Positions 58,615 to 64,000 of a stretch of 64,000 nt of DNA are shown one piece after another (within the stretch, counting starts at the first letter, position 1; every line of letters starts with the position of its first letter). A program made the position numbers and the translations under genes. The notes beneath the pieces are model-generated. The model saw only the letters and a program-made list of their open reading frames with translations, did no database searches and was not told the DNA's origin. The DNA comes from Caballeronia glathei (GTDB taxonomy: Bacteria; Pseudomonadota; Gammaproteobacteria; Burkholderiales; Burkholderiaceae). Where the stretch lies: contig NZ_JFHC01000048.1 of NCBI RefSeq assembly GCF_000698595.1, positions 1 through 64,000 on the forward strand. Reading direction: 5' to 3'.

Positions 58615-59823
58615 CTACTCGTCGCCCTGATCGTCCTCGGGCAACTGCGGCGCGCGCGGCTGGACCGGCCGCTTTCCGATCATCACGTTGACGTCGAGCT
58701 CCTTGTTCTTGCGCATCAGGTGAACCTTCACCGACGTCCCCGGCTTGATCTGCGCGACGACGTTCAGAAGACGCGTGGTATCGGTGATCGTGTCGTCGTT
58801 GATGCTGACGAGGATATCGCCCGGCTTGATGCCGGCCTTGTCGGCGGGGCCGCCCTGCAGCACGCCCGCGACGATCGCGCCCGATTTCCGGTCAAGCCCG
58901 AACGATTCCGCGATCTCCGGCGTCACGTCCTGCGGCTCCACGCCGATCCAGCCGCGCGTCACCGTGCCAGTCGTGATGATGCTTTCCAGCACGCTGCGCG
59001 CGGTCGAGACCGGAATCGCGAAGCCGATGCCGAGCGAGCCGCCGCTTCGCGAATAAATGGCGGTGTTGATGCCGAGCAGGTTGCCGTTGATGTCGACGAG
59101 CGCCCCGCCCGAGTTGCCCGGATTGATCGCGGCGTCGGTCTGGATGAAGTTTTCGAACGTATTGATGCCGAGGTGATTGCGCCCGAGCGCGCTCACGATG
59201 CCCATCGTGACCGTCTGCCCGACGCCGAACGGATTGCCGATCGCGAGCACCACGTCGCCGACGCGCGTCTGGTCCATGCGCCCGAGCGTGATGGAAGGCA
59301 GGTTCGTCATGTTGATCTTCAGCACGGCGAGATCGGTTTCCGGATCGATGCCGATCACCTTCGCGCTCGACGTGCGCCCGTCCGCGAGCGCGACCTCGAT
59401 CTGATCTGCCCCGTCGACGACATGCTGGTTCGTTAGAATGTAGCCTTCCGGGCTGACGATCACGCCGGATCCCAGATTCGACGCCGGCGGCTCGTCGCTC
59501 TTGCGCTTGTTCTTGTCGCCGAAGAAGTACCGGAAGAGAGGGTCTTTCGCGCGCGGATCGGCGGGCAGGCTGCCGTCCTTGCTCGAGAACACGTTGACGA
59601 CCGCGGGCATCGCCTTCTGGGCGCCCTCGGCATACGAAGACTGCACGGGGCGCGAACCGATGCTCGGCGCGACTTCCTGCAACGCGACGATCGGCTCGGC
59701 GAGCTGCTTGCCGAACTGGCCCTGGCGTTGGAGCCACTGCGGTTTCAAGGTCGCGATGATGAACATCAGCGCCAATAGCACAGTCACCGCTTGGGCAAAA
59801 AACAGCCAGAAGCGTCTAAGCAT
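58615..59823 (-). CDS. Membrane-anchored HtrA-family serine protease (DegS/AlgW-like architecture)
   Basis: Periplasmic serine protease of the Do/HtrA family, 402 residues: an N-terminal membrane anchor (about 5-25) without a cleavage site, a trypsin-like domain with the triad H134 (TNQHVVDG), D164 ([10 protein letters not shown]) and S238 (NPGNSGGAL), then a single PDZ domain (about 290-385). One PDZ and an anchor match DegS/AlgW, which start the envelope-stress cascade by cutting the anti-sigma-E factor. Whether it does that here or is a general protease is not shown. It is divergent from nif3 with only 20 bases between starts. Confidence 0.9.
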   Translation of the reverse strand: MLRRFWLFFAQAVTVLLALMFIIATLKPQWLQRQGQFGKQLAEPIVALQEVAPSIGSRPVQSSYAEGAQKAMPAVVNVFSSKDGSLPADPRAKDPLFRYFFGDKNKRKSDEPPASNLGSGVIVSPEGYILTNQHVVDGADQIEVALADGRTSSAKVIGIDPETDLAVLKINMTNLPSITLGRMDQTRVGDVVLAIGNPFGVGQTVTMGIVSALGRNHLGINTFENFIQTDAAINPGNSGGALVDINGNLLGINTAIYSRSGGSLGIGFAIPVSTARSVLESIITTGTVTRGWIGVEPQDVTPEIAESFGLDRKSGAIVAGVLQGGPADKAGIKPGDILVSINDDTITDTTRLLNVVAQIKPGTSVKVHLMRKNKELDVNVMIGKRPVQPRAPQLPEDDQGDE

Positions 59824-59843
59824 TTGATGGGATAGAGGATTTC

Positions 59844-60590
59844 ATGGATCGGATCGAACTCGAATTGTATCTGAACAATCTGCTGGAAATCGGCCGCTTC
59901 AAGGACTATTGCCCGAACGGCCTGCAGGTGGAAGGCAGCCGGCGCGTGCAGAAAATCGCGACCGGTGTCACGGCCTCGCTCGCGTTTCTCGAAGCGGCGG
60001 TCGAGTGGGGCGCCGACGCCGTCCTCGTGCATCACGGCTACTTCTGGAAGAACGAGGCGCCGCAGATCACGGGCCGCAAGTTCCGGCGTCTGCGCATGCT
60101 GATCGCGAACGACCTGAACCTCTTCGCCTATCACCTGCCGCTCGACTCGCACCCCGAGCTCGGCAACAACGCGCAGATCGGCGCGCGCCTCGGCCTGATC
60201 GCGGACGGCCGTTTCGGCGACCAGGACCTCGGCTGGATCGCGCCGTTGCCGATGCCGCTTTCCCTCGAGCATTTTGGGGCGACGGTTGAAAACGCGCTCG
60301 GACGCAAGCCGCTCGTGCTCGGCGACCCGGATCGCGAACTGCGCCGCGTCGCGTGGTGCACGGGCGGCGCGCAGGGTTTTTTCGATGACGCCATCGCAGC
60401 CGGCGCCGATGTCTACCTGAGCGGCGAGGTGTCCGAGCAGACCATGCACATCGCGGCGGAGAGCGGCGTCGCGTACCTGGCGGCGGGCCATCACGCCACC
60501 GAGAGATTCGGCGTGCAGGCGGTCGGCTCCCATCTATCGGAGCAGTTCGATATCGAGCATCTCTTTATTGATATCGATAATCCTGTTTGA
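59844..60590 (+). CDS. Nif3-like dinuclear metal-centre protein (YbgI family)
   Basis: A 248-residue member of the Nif3/YbgI family, toroidal hexamers with two metals per subunit. Metal-site motifs are seen: [27 protein letters not shown] and the C-terminal [16 protein letters not shown]. The family has been linked to GTP cyclohydrolase-I-like folds and folate or NAD metabolism, without a settled role. It lies upstream of petA on the same strand, divergent from the HtrA gene. Confidence 0.92.
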   Translation: MDRIELELYLNNLLEIGRFKDYCPNGLQVEGSRRVQKIATGVTASLAFLEAAVEWGADAVLVHHGYFWKNEAPQITGRKFRRLRMLIANDLNLFAYHLPLDSHPELGNNAQIGARLGLIADGRFGDQDLGWIAPLPMPLSLEHFGATVENALGRKPLVLGDPDRELRRVAWCTGGAQGFFDDAIAAGADVYLSGEVSEQTMHIAAESGVAYLAAGHHATERFGVQAVGSHLSEQFDIEHLFIDIDNPV

Positions 60591-60804
60591 ATAACGCGCG
60601 CACAATCGATTAATGCGGCAGTGCAAAAGCCTTAAATAAACGCTTCGTAAGAAAAGATCAAAAAGTGCGGGGAAACCCTGAAGCATCAAGGACTTCGAGT
60701 GATTTTTGCTACTCGGGCCTTGTAAATGACGGCTCCATTCGCGCACACTAGCGGCGGAAGAACTGATGTGACGGTATAAATCCAACTCAGAAGTGGGGCG
60801 TGTG

Positions 60805-61425
60805 ATGCGAGACAAGGAAGATAAGCGCGTCGACGGCAGCCGCCGTACCTGGCTGATTGCGACGACCGTAGCAGGTGGCTTTGGAGGCGTGGCCACTGTC
60901 GTACCCTTCGTTAGTTCATTTGCACCATCCGAAAAGGCCAAGGCGGCGGGGGCGCCGGTCGAGGTCGACATCAGCGGACTCAAGCCCGGCGACATGATGA
61001 CGGTCGCGTGGCGCGGCAAGCCCGTGTGGATCGTGAACCGCACCGATGAGCAGCTCGCCGACGTCAAGAAGGCAGACGGCGAAGTGGCCGATCCCCATTC
61101 GAAGATGGAATTTTCGATGCCGCTTCCGGAGTACTGCAACAACGAATTCCGCTCGCGCGCCGATCACAAGAATATTTTTGTCGCGGTGGCCGTCTGCACG
61201 CATCTCGGGTGCACGCCCACGCCGCGCTTTCAGGAGGGCCCTCAACCGAATCTCCCCGATAACTGGCCCGGCGGATTTCTCTGCCCGTGCCACGGCTCGA
61301 CCTATGACATGGCCGGCCGCGTCTTCAAGAACAAGCCCGCGCCGCAGAACCTGGACGTACCGCCGTACATGTTCACTTCCGCGACGCAACTCGTGATTGG
61401 CAAGGACGAAAAGGGAGACGTTTGA
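60805..61425 (+). CDS. petA: Ubiquinol-cytochrome c reductase, Rieske iron-sulfur subunit
   Basis: Accepts electrons from ubiquinol in the bc1 complex. The 206 residues start with an uncleaved twin-arginine signal/anchor (RR at 13-14 in GSRRTWLIATT), then the Rieske domain with the 2Fe-2S ligands CTHLGC and CPCHGS. The ATG at 60805 is chosen over a GTG four codons upstream. The 214-base leader holds a hairpin (CGAGT/ACTCG within AAGG...CCTT, about 60688-60720) and no clear promoter. The stop overlaps petB (TGATG). Confidence 0.97.
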   Translation: MRDKEDKRVDGSRRTWLIATTVAGGFGGVATVVPFVSSFAPSEKAKAAGAPVEVDISGLKPGDMMTVAWRGKPVWIVNRTDEQLADVKKADGEVADPHSKMEFSMPLPEYCNNEFRSRADHKNIFVAVAVCTHLGCTPTPRFQEGPQPNLPDNWPGGFLCPCHGSTYDMAGRVFKNKPAPQNLDVPPYMFTSATQLVIGKDEKGDV

Positions 61426-62807
61426 TGGCGACCGCAGACAAGGATGTGGAGACAACCGGGCTGGTCGGCTGGATCGACCGCCGATTCCCGATGACGTCGA
61501 CGTGGAAAAAACACGTCTCCGAGTACTACGCGCCGAAAAATTTCAACTTCTGGTATTTCTTCGGCTCGCTTGCACTGCTCGTTCTGGTCCTCCAGATCGT
61601 GACGGGCATCTTCCTCGTGATGAATTACAAGCCCGACGCGACGCTCGCGTTCGCCTCGGTCGAGTACATCATGCGCGAGGTGCCGTGGGGCTGGCTCATC
61701 CGCTACATGCACTCCACGGGGGCGTCGATGTTCTTCGTCGTCGTGTATCTGCACATGTTCCGCGGACTCATGTACGGCTCGTATCGCAAGCCGCGCGAAC
61801 TCGTGTGGATCTTCGGCTGCGCGATTTTCCTGTGCCTCATGGCCGAGGCGTTCTTCGGCTATCTGCTGCCGTGGGGGCAGATGTCGTTCTGGGGCGCGCA
61901 GGTGATCGTCAACCTGTTCTCGGCGATTCCGTTCATCGGGCCGGATCTGTCGCTGTGGATTCGCGGCGACTACGTGGTGTCCGACGTCACGCTGAACCGG
62001 TTCTTCGCGTTCCACGTGATCGCGATTCCGCTCGTGCTGATCGGCCTCGTGATCGCGCACCTGGTGGCGCTGCACGAAGTGGGCTCGAACAATCCGGACG
62101 GCATCGAAATCAAGGCGAAAAAGGACGCCAACGGCATTCCGATCGACGGCATTCCGTTCCACCCGTACTACTCGGTGCACGATTTCATGGGTGTGTGCGT
62201 GTTTCTGCTGATCTTCTCGGCGATCGTGTTTTTCGCGCCGGAGATGGGTGGCTATTTCCTCGAAGCGAACAACTTCGTGCCGGCCAACCCGCTGCAGACG
62301 CCGCCGGAAATCGCGCCGGTCTGGTACTTCACCGCCTTCTACGCGATGCTGCGCGCCACCACCGATCCGTTCAAGATCGTGCTGATGGTCGTGATCGCGC
62401 TGCTTGGCGTGCTCGCACTCGTGCGTGCGCGCGGCAAGTGGCGCCTTGCGCTGCCCGTTCTCGCGCTCGCCGTGGTCGTATTCATGGCGCTCACCGAGTC
62501 GAAGTTCTGGGGCGTGGTGGTGATGGGCGCCGCGGTGGTGTCGCTCTTTTTCCTGCCGTGGCTCGACCGCAGCCCGGTCAAGTCGATCCGCTACCGGCCG
62601 CTTTTCCACAAGGTTTTCTACGGCATTTTCGTGTTCGCGTTCCTGATGCTCGGCTATCTCGGGACCCGGCCGCCTTCCCCGGCCGCGACGCTGATCGCGC
62701 AGATCTGCGCGCTGATCTACTTTGCGTTCTTCCTCGGAATGCCGTTCTGGACGCCGCGCGGTCGCTTCAGGCAGCCGCCCGAGCGCGTGCGGTTCAAACC
62801 TCATTGA
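61425..62807 (+). CDS. petB: Cytochrome b subunit of the bc1 complex
   Basis: Membrane subunit that holds both b haems and the quinone sites. The 460 residues show eight or more membrane helices, YMHSTGASMFFVVVYLHMFRG and RFFAFHVIAIPLVLIGLVIAH with the haem histidines, the Qo loop GYLLPWGQMSFWGAQV, and PPEIAPVWYFTAFYAMLR (PE-x-x-x-x-W-Y form of the PEWY site). The ATG at 61425 overlaps the petA stop; petC follows after 21 bases. Confidence 0.97.
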   Translation: MATADKDVETTGLVGWIDRRFPMTSTWKKHVSEYYAPKNFNFWYFFGSLALLVLVLQIVTGIFLVMNYKPDATLAFASVEYIMREVPWGWLIRYMHSTGASMFFVVVYLHMFRGLMYGSYRKPRELVWIFGCAIFLCLMAEAFFGYLLPWGQMSFWGAQVIVNLFSAIPFIGPDLSLWIRGDYVVSDVTLNRFFAFHVIAIPLVLIGLVIAHLVALHEVGSNNPDGIEIKAKKDANGIPIDGIPFHPYYSVHDFMGVCVFLLIFSAIVFFAPEMGGYFLEANNFVPANPLQTPPEIAPVWYFTAFYAMLRATTDPFKIVLMVVIALLGVLALVRARGKWRLALPVLALAVVVFMALTESKFWGVVVMGAAVVSLFFLPWLDRSPVKSIRYRPLFHKVFYGIFVFAFLMLGYLGTRPPSPAATLIAQICALIYFAFFLGMPFWTPRGRFRQPPERVRFKPH

Positions 62808-62828
62808 CGCCGTGCCGGAGACAATACG

Positions 62829-63584
62829 ATGAAAAAATGGCTCTCTACACTGGCGCTGGTCGGAGCGGCGATGTTCGCGTTCAGCACGGCGCCGGCGCAC
62901 GCGGAAGGCGAAGTCGCGCTCGACCGCGCGCCCGACAACGCGGACAATTTCGCTTCACTGCAGCACGGCGCCCAATTGTTTGTAAACTATTGCCTGAACT
63001 GCCACAGTGCGAATCTGATGCGCTACAACCGTCTGACGGATCTGGGCATCGATCCGAAGGAAATTCAGGCGAACCTGCTGTTCACCACGGACAAGATCGG
63101 CAACACGATGTCCGTCGCCATGCGTCCGGACGACGCGAAAACGTGGTTCGGCACGACGCCGCCGGACTTGTCGGTGGAAGCGCGGGCGCGCGGGAAGGAT
63201 TGGTTGTATACCTATCTGCGGAGTTTTTATCGCGACGAAACCCGGCCGACCGGCTGGAACAACCGGGTGTACGAAAACGTAGGCATGCCGCACGTGCTGT
63301 GGGCGCTCCAGGGCATCCGGACCGCGAAGTTCGAAACTGAAACCGACGAGAAAACCGGCGAAAAGGTGAAACATTTCGCGGGCTACACGCAGGTTACGCC
63401 GGGGACGATGTCGCCGGTGGATTATGATTCGGCTATGGCCGATCTGGTTTCGTACCTTTCGTGGATGTCGGAGCCGGCCCAGCAGACGCGTAAGCGGCTG
63501 GGCGTCTGGGTGCTGATTTTCCTGGGGGTATTGAGCTTTCTCGCCTGGCGCCTGAACGCGTCATACTGGAAAGACATTAAATAG
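62829..63584 (+). CDS. petC: Cytochrome c1 subunit of the bc1 complex
   Basis: Passes electrons from the Rieske protein to soluble cytochromes, possibly the c4 encoded at 2.3 kb. The 251 residues have a signal peptide ending AHA near 25, the haem site C55-L-N-C58-H59, the axial-methionine region, and a C-terminal membrane anchor (about 220-238) ending in NASYWKDIK. Maturation would need ResB/CcsA and the Sec route. Confidence 0.97.
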   Translation: MKKWLSTLALVGAAMFAFSTAPAHAEGEVALDRAPDNADNFASLQHGAQLFVNYCLNCHSANLMRYNRLTDLGIDPKEIQANLLFTTDKIGNTMSVAMRPDDAKTWFGTTPPDLSVEARARGKDWLYTYLRSFYRDETRPTGWNNRVYENVGMPHVLWALQGIRTAKFETETDEKTGEKVKHFAGYTQVTPGTMSPVDYDSAMADLVSYLSWMSEPAQQTRKRLGVWVLIFLGVLSFLAWRLNASYWKDIK

Positions 63585-63617
63585 ACACGCCGCGATCGGT
63601 GTGGGTCAGCGTGACGG

Positions 63618-63641
63618 AAGCGCCTCTTCGAAGGCGCTTTT
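63618..63641 (+). terminator. Probable terminator of petABC
   Basis: AAGCGCCT (63618-63625) pairs with AGGCGCTT (63632-63639), loop CTTCGA, followed by only a short TT. It may be leaky towards sspA. Confidence 0.5.
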
Positions 63642-63683
63642 CGCGCGTCGGCCCGTCAAGTTTTCTGAAGGGACCTTAAAAAC

Positions 63684-64000
63684 ATGATGGTTTTGTACTC
63701 CGGCACTACTTGCCCGTTCTCCCAGCGCTGCCGGCTGGTGTTGTTCGAAAAGGGCATGGATTTCGAAATCCGCGACGTTGACCTGTTCAACAAGCCGGAA
63801 GACATCGCGGTGATGAACCCGTACGGACAGGTTCCGATCCTGGTCGAGCGCGACCTGATCCTGTATGAATCGAACATCATCAACGAATATATCGACGAGC
63901 GTTTCCCGCATCCGCAGCTGATGCCGGCCGATCCGGTCCAGCGCGCCCGCGCTCGCCTGTTCCTGCTCAACTTCGAAAAGGAACTGTTCGTTCACGTCGG
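63684..64000 (+). CDS. sspA: Stringent starvation protein A (5-prime part, cut by window edge)
   Basis: RNA-polymerase-associated protein with a glutathione-S-transferase fold. The first 105 residues are present: the thioredoxin-like half with YSGTTCPFSQRCRLVLFEKG, NPYGQVPILVERDL, LYESNIINEYIDERFPHP, and the beginning of the helical half (RARARLFLLNFEKELF). Two adjacent ATG codons (63684 and 63687) could start it. petABC - sspA(-sspB) is the usual order in betaproteobacteria; the rest of the gene lies beyond the window. Confidence 0.93.
   Translation, partial: MMVLYSGTTCPFSQRCRLVLFEKGMDFEIRDVDLFNKPEDIAVMNPYGQVPILVERDLILYESNIINEYIDERFPHPQLMPADPVQRARARLFLLNFEKELFVHV

Overview
The window is a high-GC stretch of chromosome from a betaproteobacterium, most likely of the Burkholderiaceae (Paraburkholderia/Caballeronia/Burkholderia type). 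This rests on gene order (ponA - pilMNOQ - aroKB; gltBD beside a REP-type transposase relative; mlaFEDACB - ABC-2 exporter - ibaG - murA - hisGDCB-marC-hisHAFIE - tatABC; htrA/nif3 - petABC - sspA), on system II cytochrome c maturation, and on a 359-residue ThiE. It is almost entirely core metabolism and envelope biology. There is no rRNA, tRNA, CRISPR array, prophage or intact insertion sequence.

Layout: 0.1-2 kb, hemB and engB (minus strand) with an unexplained plus-strand terminator between them. 2.3-6.6 kb, cytochrome c4 and the ResB/CcsA haem-ligation pair. 6.8-8.4 kb, msrPQ (periplasmic methionine sulfoxide repair). 8.5-10.5 kb, lysA-lptM divergent from cyaY. 10.5-17.1 kb, penicillin-binding protein 1A divergent from a compact type IV pilus cluster in which PilO carries a PilP-like tail. 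17.2-20.1 kb, aroK, aroB, dgt. 20.2-25.5 kb, a ugp glycerol-3-phosphate uptake operon with an inserted monooxygenase-fold gene. 25.6-28 kb, a short accessory stretch (DUF883, OmpW, catalytically dead RAYT-like protein). 28.2-34.5 kb, gltBD. 34.6-40.2 kb, an SbmA/BacA-like ABC exporter divergent from a TPP-riboswitch-led thiOSGE operon. 40.3-44.5 kb, mlaFEDACB. 44.8-48.1 kb, an ABC-2 exporter, ibaG, murA. 48.1-55.9 kb, histidine biosynthesis. 55.9-58.5 kb, a DUF4870 protein, a HIT protein, tatABC. 58.6-60.6 kb, an HtrA protease and Nif3. 60.8-63.6 kb, the cytochrome bc1 complex. From 63.7 kb to the edge, sspA.

Several parts work together. ResB/CcsA would attach haem to cytochrome c4 and cytochrome c1. 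TatABC would export the two twin-arginine proteins encoded here, MsrP and the Rieske protein. The mla operon, LptM, PBP1A, MurA and the ABC-2 exporter all serve the envelope. The his cluster supplies nine pathway genes but not a HisZ or a histidinol-phosphatase gene, which must lie elsewhere.

The most unusual items are a RAYT-family protein that has lost both the first histidine of the HUH motif and the catalytic tyrosine but ends in an AT-hook-like motif and sits just upstream of gltB; the PilO-PilP fusion with a PilQ lacking its usual N-terminal AMIN region; an orphan terminator suggesting a small RNA between hemB and engB; and three consecutive 11-12 bp duplications between a -10 box and an ABC-2 exporter gene.
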